Positions 1 to 5,042 of a DNA stretch of 5,425 nucleotides are shown here, in pieces. Under the pieces are notes generated by a model. The model was not told the DNA's origin. It made no database searches and was given only the letters and a program-made list of their open reading frames with translations. Position 1 is the stretch's first letter. The number at the start of each line of letters is the position of its first letter. The position numbers and the translations under genes are program-made. Source of the stretch: an uncultured Faecalibacterium sp. (GTDB lineage: Bacteria > Bacillota > Clostridia > Oscillospirales > Ruminococcaceae); NCBI GenBank assembly GCA_900765105.1, contig CAAFQM010000187.1:1-5425 (forward strand), written 5' to 3'.

Positions 1-1209
1 ATCATCCTCCGGGTCGCCGAAGTTGTCGTGATAGGTGTTGAGCATATCCAGCTCTTCGTTGCGGCGCAGACCGTGAATGACCAGCTTTTTGATCACGTCG
101 TAGATCACGGCGAACAGCGGCACGCCCACGATCATGCCAGCAAAGCCCCACAGGCCGCCGAACAGCAGGATGGCGAACAGCACCCAGAAGCTGGAAAGAC
201 CGGTGGTGTTGCCCAGGATCTTGGGTCCGATGATGTTGCCGTCCACCTGCTGCAGCACCAGCACGAACAGGAGGAACCACAGCGCCTTGATGGGGTTCTG
301 GATGAGGATGAGCAGCGTGGCCGGGATGGCACCGATGAACGGCCCGAAGAAGGGGATGACGTTGGTCACACCGATGATCACCGACACCAGCAGGGCGCTG
401 GGGAACTTGAAGATCAGGCAGCCGATGTAGCACAGCACGCCGATAATGGCGGAGTCCATGATCTTGCCATTGATGAAGCCGCCGAACATCTTGTCGGCAT
501 ACTGGATCTCTTCAATGATGCGCCCCGCCCACACGGGCTTGAACACGCTGTAGAGCACCAGCTTTGCCTGCTGCACGAACCGCTTGCGGCTGGCCAGCAT
601 ATAGACGGCCACGATGATGCCGATGACCAGATTCTTGGCCCATGTGACAACATTCAGCACGCCGATGGCGGCACCGCTGAGGATGTTCTGCATCGAAGGC
701 AGGAGCTTGGTCTTGACCAGATTGTCCACGCTGGTGTTGAGGGTGTCGTAAGCATTGTTCAGCAGATCCATGATCTGCTGGTTGTTCTCGATGAACTCTA
801 CATGGTTGGCCCACTGCACGAACCGCGCAATATTGCGCTGGGCGGTGTAGTACAGGGTGGTCACGCTGGTGATCAGCTGCGGGATGATCATCATGCACAG
901 GGCGTAGATCAGCAGCAGCCCCAGCAGGATGGTCAGTGCGATGGAAAGGGCACTGATGAGTCCCTTCATCTTTTCCGGGATGAACCGCCGCAGAAAGCCC
1001 TCGATGGTGTTGCACACCGGCTTGAGCAGGTAGGCGATCACGGCACCATAGATGAACGGCATCAGAATGCCGGTCAGGGTGGAGATAGCGCTGCCGAAAC
1101 CGTCGAAGCGGTAGATGAGAAAGAAGAAGATGATGCTCAGGGCGATCGCGCCGAATCCTGCCAGCATCCCGTAAAGATAGGGTTTGATGTGCGGTCTTTT
1201 GTCCATCAT
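1..1209 (-). CDS. AI-2E family (PF01594-type) integral membrane transporter, 3' end missing
   Basis: The minus-strand reading frame is open for 403 codons from ATG at 1209 to the left edge with no stop, so the C-terminus lies outside the window. The protein is hydrophobic, with likely membrane segments near residues 12-33, 42-63, 87-110, 184-206, 254-300, 308-322 and 338-375. A soluble stretch of about 70 residues lies between segments 3 and 4. This is the usual layout of the AI-2E/PerM/TqsA family. Family-type motifs are visible: GVTNVIPFFGPFIGAIPA (280-297) and DGNIIGPKILGN (323-334). Members have been linked to export of AI-2 or other small molecules, or to Na+/H+ antiport; the substrate cannot be read from sequence. 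Start 1209 is chosen because GGAG lies 6 bases upstream; an in-frame ATG at 1221 has no usable spacing. The gene is 48 bases behind but, in the same direction, with no terminator seen, so it is probably co-transcribed. The family call is secure; the function is not. Confidence 0.9.
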   Translation of the reverse strand, partial: MMDKRPHIKPYLYGMLAGFGAIALSIIFFFLIYRFDGFGSAISTLTGILMPFIYGAVIAYLLKPVCNTIEGFLRRFIPEKMKGLISALSIALTILLGLLLIYALCMMIIPQLITSVTTLYYTAQRNIARFVQWANHVEFIENNQQIMDLLNNAYDTLNTSVDNLVKTKLLPSMQNILSGAAIGVLNVVTWAKNLVIGIIVAVYMLASRKRFVQQAKLVLYSVFKPVWAGRIIEEIQYADKMFGGFINGKIMDSAIIGVLCYIGCLIFKFPSALLVSVIIGVTNVIPFFGPFIGAIPATLLILIQNPIKALWFLLFVLVLQQVDGNIIGPKILGNTTGLSSFWVLFAILLFGGLWGFAGMIVGVPLFAVIYDVIKKLVIHGLRRNEELDMLNTYHDNFGDPEDD

Positions 1210-1215
1210 GATAGA

Positions 1216-1219
1216 CTCC
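1216..1219 (-). promoter_or_regulatory. Ribosome binding site of the AI-2E-family gene
   Basis: GGAG is read on the minus strand, 6 bases before the ATG at 1209 and 9 before a second consecutive ATG at 1206. It decides against the in-frame ATG at 1221-1219, which lies upstream of or overlaps this site. Confidence 0.6.
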
Positions 1220-1220
1220 A

Positions 1221-1251
1221 TTCCTGCCGCGGGCAGCAGGAATCCCCGCGG
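1221..1251. repeat. Two overlapping inverted repeats in the but/AI-2E gene gap
   Basis: TTCCTGC (1221-1227) is the exact reverse complement of GCAGGAA (1236-1242). CCGCGGG (1227-1233) is the exact reverse complement of CCCGCGG (1245-1251). The two 7-bp stems overlap and exclude each other. Neither is followed by a T-run on the minus strand, so this is not an intrinsic terminator. It could tune transcript stability or translation between the two genes. Confidence 0.5.
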
Positions 1252-1257
1252 CGTTTA

Positions 1258-2604
1258 TCAGATTTTGTTGCTCCTGCGCCAGATGTGCAGTTTTTCAGCC
1301 TCCTGGATCAGCTCCTCGCGGAAATCGGGGTGTGCCACGCTGATCAGTGCTTCGGCCTTCTGCCATGCGCTCAGGCCCTTCAGGTTCACGCAGCCGTACT
1401 CGGTGCACAGATAGTGGATGTTGGCACGGGTGTCTGTGACGATGCTGCCGTTTTCCAGCGTGGGACGGATGCGGCTCTCCACCTTGCCGGTCTTTTTATT
1501 CATAAAGGTAGAGGACAGGCAGATGAAGCTCTTGCCGCCGTTGGAAAGGTATGCACCCAGAACAAAGTCCAGCTGACCGCCTGCACCGGAGATCTGCTTG
1601 ATGCCGGCGCTCTCGGCGTTCACCTGACCGAACAAATCGATATCCACTGCGTTGTTGATGGAGATGAAATTGTCCAGTGCGGAAATGCTGCGGATATCGT
1701 TGGTGTAGTCCACCGGAGCAGACATGCACTCGGGGTTATCGTTCAGGTAGTCGTACATCTTCTGGGTGCCGGCACCGAAGGCGTAGACCTGACGGCCCTT
1801 GTCCAGCTGCTTGCGGGCACCGGTGATCTTGCCGGCCTTTGCGATATCCACAAAGGCGTCCACATACATTTCGGTATGCACGCCCAGATCCTTCAGGTCG
1901 CTCTGTGCGATCAGGCCGCCGATGGCGTTGGGCATGCCGCCGATGCCCAGCTGCAGGCAGGCACCGTTGGGGATCTGCGGAACGATGAGGTTTGCCACCT
2001 TCAGATCCACTTCGGTAGCAGCGCCGGGGGCAGCCATCTGGCCGATGGGCGGGTTGTTGCCCTCTACGATGCCGGTCACCTGCGAGATATGGATGCAGTT
2101 TTCCATACCGCCGAGGCAGCGGGGCATGTTCTTGTTGACCTCCACGATGATCTTCTTGGCCTTTTCGCACACGGCACCCAGATGCGAAGCGCTGGGGCCG
2201 AAGTTGAAGTAGCCGTGCTCATCCATCGGGGTCACCTGGAACACCGCCACGTCCAGCGGGTCGCTGCTTTCACGGTAGTAGCGGGGCAGCTCGGAATAAC
2301 GGATGGGGCAATAGAAAGAGAAGCCCTGCGCAATGGCCTTGCGCTCGATGCCGCCCATGTGCCAGCTGTTCCACGTCATGTGGGCAGCGGGGTCCGGGAT
2401 CTGGAAGATCTCGGGCACCCACATCAGGATGCCGCCGCGGAAGTTGACATTCTCCAGTTCGGGCAGACGCTTCGCGATCTCGGCGTCCACCGCTACAGGG
2501 GTGTTCACAGCCCAGCCATAGTCCACCCAGTCACCGCTTTTGACCAGTGCGGCAGCCTGAGCGGCGGTCATTTTTTTCTGAGCGTACAGTTCCGTAAAAT
2601 CCAT
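1258..2604 (-). CDS. but: Butyryl-CoA:acetate CoA-transferase
   Basis: This enzyme catalyses the last step of butyrate formation: CoA passes from butyryl-CoA to acetate, giving butyrate and acetyl-CoA in the cytoplasm. The 448-residue protein is full length for the acetyl-CoA hydrolase/transferase (family I CoA-transferase) group. Visible motifs are TWNSWHMGG (77-85) and AFVDIAKAG (250-258), two segments conserved in butyryl-CoA:acetate CoA-transferases of gut anaerobes. GIGGMPNAIG (220-229) is also present. Glu245 in GVHTEM (241-246) aligns with the glutamate that carries the enzyme-CoA thioester in 4-hydroxybutyrate CoA-transferase (Glu238). SGAGGQLDF (339-347) is also typical. The ATG at 2604 is preceded by GAGAGG. 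The gene is divergent from coaD and heads a probable two-gene unit with the AI-2E-family gene. A 4-hydroxybutyrate or propionate CoA-transferase is the alternative, but the two diagnostic segments and the nearby thl and crt favour but. Confidence 0.95.
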   Translation of the reverse strand: MDFTELYAQKKMTAAQAAALVKSGDWVDYGWAVNTPVAVDAEIAKRLPELENVNFRGGILMWVPEIFQIPDPAAHMTWNSWHMGGIERKAIAQGFSFYCPIRYSELPRYYRESSDPLDVAVFQVTPMDEHGYFNFGPSASHLGAVCEKAKKIIVEVNKNMPRCLGGMENCIHISQVTGIVEGNNPPIGQMAAPGAATEVDLKVANLIVPQIPNGACLQLGIGGMPNAIGGLIAQSDLKDLGVHTEMYVDAFVDIAKAGKITGARKQLDKGRQVYAFGAGTQKMYDYLNDNPECMSAPVDYTNDIRSISALDNFISINNAVDIDLFGQVNAESAGIKQISGAGGQLDFVLGAYLSNGGKSFICLSSTFMNKKTGKVESRIRPTLENGSIVTDTRANIHYLCTEYGCVNLKGLSAWQKAEALISVAHPDFREELIQEAEKLHIWRRSNKI

Positions 2605-2614
2605 TATAAACCAT

Positions 2615-2620
2615 CCTCTC
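2615..2620 (-). promoter_or_regulatory. Ribosome binding site of but
   Basis: GAGAGG is read on the minus strand, 10 bases before the but ATG at 2604. It is weaker and more distant than the AGGAGG sites of coaD and thl. A nearer ATG (2614-2612) is out of frame with but. Confidence 0.55.
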
Positions 2621-2708
2621 GTATAATGATATAAAGGAATTGTAAATTTATTGTTTACCCTTCCTGTGCGGACAAATCTTTGCAGAATGTTTACCGGTGC
2701 TTTTCAGC

Positions 2709-2724
2709 TCCGACATCCGTCGGA
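2709..2724. repeat. Perfect 6-bp hairpin, 4-base loop
   Basis: TCCGAC (2709-2714) and GTCGGA (2719-2724) are exact reverse complements separated by ATCC. It lies two bases from the larger hairpin at 2727-2755, so the two could stack in the but leader. Confidence 0.6.
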
Positions 2725-2726
2725 CA

Positions 2727-2755
2727 CAGCTGTCTGCTATCCTGACAGACAGCTG
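2727..2755. repeat. Perfect 10-bp inverted repeat, 9-base spacer
   Basis: CAGCTGTCTG (2727-2736) and CAGACAGCTG (2746-2755) are exact reverse complements. It is GC-rich within AT-rich surroundings and no T-run follows on either strand, which argues against a terminator. It may act as an RNA hairpin in the but leader or as a DNA operator. Confidence 0.7.
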
Positions 2756-2792
2756 GGCGGGGCAGAGAAAAGGATCGGACATCTGCATAACT

Positions 2793-2810
2793 TAGTTATA
2801 ACATTAACAA
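2793..2810. promoter_or_regulatory. Candidate Rex (redox repressor) operator over the but -10 box
   Basis: On the minus strand the 18-mer is TTGTTAATGTTATAACTA. Against the Rex consensus TTGTTAA-N4-TTAACAA of Gram-positive bacteria, the first half matches 7/7 and the second 5/7, so 12 of 14 defined positions agree. It covers the whole -10 hexamer, where bound Rex would block RNA polymerase. Rex releases DNA when NADH is high, and is known to control butyrate/butanol pathway genes in clostridia. An overlapping dyad, ATAAC-TTA-GTTAT (2787-2799), is an alternative element. The rex gene itself is not in the window. Confidence 0.55.
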
Positions 2811-2823
2811 TGTACAGAATCAA
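2795..2823 (-). promoter_or_regulatory. Predicted sigma-A-type promoter of but
   Basis: On the minus strand, TTGATT (2823-2818) is followed by a 17-base spacer and TATAAC (2800-2795). This matches the -35 consensus at 4/6 and the -10 at 5/6, at ideal spacing. A run of seven T on the same strand (2842-2836) falls around -48 to -54, where an UP element would be. It is the best-spaced pair I found upstream of but. TTTACA with TATACG nearer the gene has only a 15-base spacer and would leave no room for the ribosome binding site. Confidence 0.6.
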
Positions 2824-3040
2824 TAGTTAATCGTGAAAAAAATCGACCAACTGGTAACATGAACAAAATTTATGGAGATTTTGGAGAATTGTTTGGTATG
2901 ACTAAAACAGTTTTTTTGGAAAAAGGTCTTGATAAAATTTTGACGATGTGGTTTACTTATAGCGTAGCAAGGAGCTGCCAAGCAGTGCAGCGTTGATTGT
3001 CTAAAATTTAACGATAAATCGCACCGTAAAACACAGCACC
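2824..3040. other. AT-rich intergenic DNA between the but and coaD promoters
   Basis: No gene can be supported here. The stretch is AT-rich with homopolymer runs (A7 at 2836-2842, T7 at 2911-2917). It holds one weak stem, GCTGC (2974-2978) with GCAGC (2987-2991), which lacks a terminator tail. A 45-codon plus-strand frame (2859-2996) has no ribosome binding site at its first ATG and no recognisable product. Confidence 0.6.
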
Positions 3041-3069
3041 TTGCATCCCGAACTGGAAAGTGCTATCAT
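3041..3069 (+). promoter_or_regulatory. Predicted promoter of coaD, extended -10
   Basis: TTGCAT (3041-3046), a 17-base spacer and TATCAT (3064-3069, 5/6 to consensus) are seen. The -10 is preceded by TG one base upstream (3061-3062), giving an extended -10 that compensates for the weak -35 (3/6). Transcription would start near 3076, leaving a leader of about 40 nt. Confidence 0.6.
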
Positions 3070-3101
3070 GGCAGAACCAAAACGCGCTTTTCACAGCGCA
3101 C

Positions 3102-3108
3102 AAGGAGG
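3102..3108 (+). promoter_or_regulatory. Strong ribosome binding site of coaD
   Basis: AAGGAGG lies 9 bases before the ATG at 3118 and fixes that start. Confidence 0.85.
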
Positions 3109-3117
3109 ACGCCAACC

Positions 3118-3624
3118 ATGGCAACTGCAGTTTATCCCGGGTCGTTCGATCCGGTCACAAAAGGGCATCTCGATATCATCAAGCGTGCAGCAAAGATCAA
3201 CGACCACCTGATCGTGGCGGTGCTGATCAATAGCGCAAAGAACCCCCTCTTTACCGTGGAGGAGCGCGTGGAACTGCTGAAGGAGTGCTGCAAAGGCATC
3301 CCGAACGTTTCCGTGGAGGGCTTTGACGGGCTGACCGTGGAGTTCGCCAAAAAGAAGCACGCATCCGTGATGGTGCGGGGGTTGCGGGCGGTCACCGATT
3401 TCGAGAACGAGATCCAGCTGGCCCAAACCAATCACGCACTGATGCCGGGCATCGAGACCATGTTCCTGGCAACAAGCATCAAGTGGAGCTACCTCTCTTC
3501 CACCATTGTAAAAGAGGCAGCTTACTACGGCAGCGACATCAGTAAGTTCGTGACGCCCAATGTGGAAAAGGCAGTCAACGAAAAGTATGCGCTGCTCCGG
3601 CAGGAGAAAAACTCCGGCCAGTAA
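3118..3624 (+). CDS. coaD: Pantetheine-phosphate adenylyltransferase (PPAT)
   Basis: This cytoplasmic enzyme transfers AMP from ATP to 4'-phosphopantetheine, making dephospho-CoA, the penultimate step of CoA synthesis. At 168 residues it has the normal family length. The N-terminal nucleotidyltransferase signature is clear: YPGSFDPVTKGHLDII (6-21), with the GH pair (His17) that binds ATP phosphates. Lys41, Arg87 and Arg90 (VRGLRAVTDFE, 86-96) and WSYLSSTIVKE (123-133) match the substrate-binding segments of bacterial PPAT. It has its own likely promoter and strong ribosome binding site. The genomic context is unusual: in many Firmicutes coaD follows rsmD, whereas here the upstream neighbour is the divergent but gene, and thl follows 80 bases downstream. 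Its arginine codons (3 CGG, 1 CGC, 1 CGT) differ from those of thl. Confidence 0.96.
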   Translation: MATAVYPGSFDPVTKGHLDIIKRAAKINDHLIVAVLINSAKNPLFTVEERVELLKECCKGIPNVSVEGFDGLTVEFAKKKHASVMVRGLRAVTDFENEIQLAQTNHALMPGIETMFLATSIKWSYLSSTIVKEAAYYGSDISKFVTPNVEKAVNEKYALLRQEKNSGQ

Positions 3625-3630
3625 TTTGCA

Positions 3631-3651
3631 GAAATGCCCGCAGGGCGTTTT
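3631..3651 (+). terminator. Weak terminator-like hairpin between coaD and thl
   Basis: GCCC (3636-3639) pairs with GGGC (3643-3646) across a 3-base loop. The stem can extend outward through a T-G wobble and AAA/TTT, and TTTT (3648-3651) follows the GC core. The core is only 4 bp, so read-through into thl is likely. Confidence 0.3.
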
Positions 3652-3690
3652 GATAAACAAGGCTTACGCAAAGAAATACATACACAATTC

Positions 3691-3696
3691 AGGAGG
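3691..3696 (+). promoter_or_regulatory. Strong ribosome binding site of thl
   Basis: AGGAGG lies 8 bases before the ATG at 3705 and supports that start. Confidence 0.85.
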
Positions 3697-3704
3697 CTAT
3701 TCAC

Positions 3705-4922
3705 ATGAAAAAGATCGTTATCGCATCTGCATGCCGTACCGCTATCGGTAAGTTCGGCGGCACTCTGGCAAACGTTCCCGCAGCTGAGCTGGGCTCCATC
3801 GTCATCAAGGAAGCTCTGAACCGTGCAAACGTCGCTCCCGAGCAGGTCGATCATGTTTACATGGGCTGCGTCATCCAGGCTGGTCTGGGCCAGAACGTCG
3901 CCCGTCAGGCTGCCCTGAAGGCCGGCCTGCCCATCGAGACTCCCGCTGTCACTGTCAACGTGGTGTGCGGCTCCGGTCTGAACTGTGTGAACATGGCTGC
4001 TCAGATGATCGAGGCCGGCGATGCCGACATCGTGGTCGCAGGCGGCATGGAGAACATGGACATGGCTCCCTTTGCTATGATGAAGGCCCGTTACGGCTAC
4101 CGCATGGGCGCTCCCATGGGCAAGAGCGAGATCGTGGATACCATGGTCAACGATGCTCTGTGGGATGCATGCGGCTTCAACAAGCACATGGGCATGACCG
4201 CTGAGAACGTCTGCACCAACGAGACCTATCAGAAGAAGTACGGCTACAGCCCCATCACCCGCGAGATGCTGGACGAGTTTGCTTACAACAGCCAGCTGAA
4301 GGCTGACAAGGCCATCAAGGACGGCGCCTTCAAGGACGAGATCGTCCCCGTGGTCATCAAGGGCAAGAAGGGCGACACCGTGTTTGATACCGATGAAGGC
4401 CCCCGTCTGAGCGCTCCCGAAGTGCTGGCAAAGCTGAAGCCCGCCTTCACCAAGGACGGCATCGTCACCGCTGCAAACTCTTCTGCCATCAACGACGGCG
4501 CTGCTGCTCTGGTCATCATGAGCGAAGAGAAGGCCAAGGAGCTGGGCGTGAAGCCTCTGGCTACCTGGGTCGCTGGTGCTCTGGCAGGCGTTGAGCCGGA
4601 GGTCATGGGTCTGGGCCCCATCGCCGCTACCAAGAAGGTCATGGCCAAGACCGGCATGACTGTTGCCGATATGGATCTTGTCGAGGCCAACGAGGCATTC
4701 GCAGCACAGTCCATCGCAGTTGGCGAGGCTCTGGGCTTCGATAAGGAAAAGCTGAACGTCAACGGCGGCGCAATCGCTCTGGGCCACCCGGTCGGCGCTT
4801 CCGGCGCTCGTATCCTGGTCACCCTGCTGTATGCTATGAAGCACCGTGGTGCTCACAAGGGTCTGGCTACCCTGTGCATCGGCGGCGGCATGGGCTGCGC
4901 TACCATCGTCGAGATGGACTAA
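3705..4922 (+). CDS. thl: Acetyl-CoA C-acetyltransferase (biosynthetic thiolase)
   Basis: The enzyme condenses two acetyl-CoA into acetoacetyl-CoA plus CoA, the entry step of the acetyl-CoA route to butyrate. The 405 residues are slightly longer than the usual ~392, with extra residues around 150-185. All catalytic elements are visible: nucleophile Cys88 in VNVVCGSG (84-91), HMGMTAENV (161-169), NEAFA (329-333), His361 in GHPVGASG (360-367), and the acid/base Cys391 in CIGGGMG (391-397). The linkage to crt and but favours the biosynthetic over the fatty-acid-degrading type. Codon use is strongly biased in the manner of a highly expressed gene (7 of 9 arginines CGT, many GCT and CCC), unlike coaD just upstream. 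No convincing strong promoter is visible in the 80-base gap before it. A terminator-like hairpin follows the stop. Confidence 0.97.
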   Translation: MKKIVIASACRTAIGKFGGTLANVPAAELGSIVIKEALNRANVAPEQVDHVYMGCVIQAGLGQNVARQAALKAGLPIETPAVTVNVVCGSGLNCVNMAAQMIEAGDADIVVAGGMENMDMAPFAMMKARYGYRMGAPMGKSEIVDTMVNDALWDACGFNKHMGMTAENVCTNETYQKKYGYSPITREMLDEFAYNSQLKADKAIKDGAFKDEIVPVVIKGKKGDTVFDTDEGPRLSAPEVLAKLKPAFTKDGIVTAANSSAINDGAAALVIMSEEKAKELGVKPLATWVAGALAGVEPEVMGLGPIAATKKVMAKTGMTVADMDLVEANEAFAAQSIAVGEALGFDKEKLNVNGGAIALGHPVGASGARILVTLLYAMKHRGAHKGLATLCIGGGMGCATIVEMD

Positions 4923-4964
4923 GCTCCGCTCTTTTGAATCCTGACTGAATGACAGACCCGGAGC
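4923..4964 (+). promoter_or_regulatory. Candidate antiterminator pairing after thl
   Basis: GCTCCG (4923-4928), starting right after the thl stop, is complementary to CGGAGC (4959-4964). The latter is also the left arm of the downstream terminator-like stem, so the two pairings exclude each other. The 30-base loop makes it weaker than the terminator unless stabilised by a ribosome, protein or ligand. Confidence 0.3.
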
Positions 4965-5008
4965 AGGGAAGGGACCGGAGACCCGTCCCGCGCTCCGGGG
5001 GCTGTTTT
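4953..5008 (+). terminator. GC-rich intrinsic terminator or attenuator between thl and crt
   Basis: CCCGGAGC (4957-4964) pairs perfectly with GCTCCGGG (4992-4999). An inner GGGAC (4971-4975) pairs with GTCCC (4985-4989), and an outer CAG/CTG (4953-4955, 5002-5004) can close the base. TTTT (5005-5008) follows directly. The T-run is short, so termination is probably partial, which would lower crt and anything downstream relative to thl. No clear separate crt promoter is seen in the remaining 34 bases. Confidence 0.6.
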
Positions 5009-5029
5009 AGAAAAATGATAAGATAAATT

Positions 5030-5034
5030 GGAGG
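5030..5034 (+). promoter_or_regulatory. Ribosome binding site of crt
   Basis: GGAGG lies 8 bases before the ATG at 5043 and supports that start. Confidence 0.8.
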
Positions 5035-5042
5035 TTTTCACA

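Larger units (their letters stand above)
2605..2788 (-). promoter_or_regulatory. Long structured 5' leader of but (inferred)
   Basis: If transcription starts about 7 bases past the -10 box (near 2788), the but mRNA has an untranslated leader of about 184 nt. In transcript order it contains a short GCAGA/TCTGC stem (2782-2786 with 2762-2766), a perfect 10-bp hairpin (2727-2755) and a perfect 6-bp hairpin (2709-2724). An AT-rich stretch then leads to the ribosome binding site. GGTAAAC occurs twice, 36 bases apart (2689-2695 and 2653-2659, minus strand). No T-run follows any stem, so these are not intrinsic terminators. I do not recognise a known riboswitch. The leader boundary depends on the promoter call. 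Confidence 0.45.

Noticed and set aside
28..2634. 868-codon plus-strand open frame antisense to but and the AI-2E-family gene
   Set aside because: The minus strand carries two proteins with clear family motifs. The antisense frame is low-complexity (rich in His, Asp, Gln and Gly), spans two genes and the gap between them, and is open only because the real genes avoid codons whose complements are stops.
2727..2755. The 10-bp hairpin as an intrinsic terminator
   Set aside because: No T-run follows on either strand, and no gene ends nearby that would need it.
2936..2962. Alternative coaD promoter TTGACG with TATAGC
   Set aside because: The spacer is only 12 bases, too short for a sigma-A promoter; the extended -10 element at 3061-3069 is better.
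3081..3100. CcpA-type catabolite element in the coaD leader
   Set aside because: The GC core is in the wrong order relative to the cre consensus, and the palindrome does not hold.
3091..3660. 189-codon minus-strand open frame over coaD
   Set aside because: It is a shadow of coaD, which has the nucleotidyltransferase signature and an ideal ribosome binding site.
3643..3660. Rex operator upstream of thl
   Set aside because: TAAACAA (3654-3660) resembles one half-site, but the position of the other half (3643-3649) matches only 1 of 7 bases.
3525..4856. 443-codon minus-strand open frame antisense to thl
   Set aside because: The thiolase on the plus strand has all catalytic motifs; the antisense product is rich in His, Leu and Ser with no recognisable domain, and reflects the codon bias of thl.
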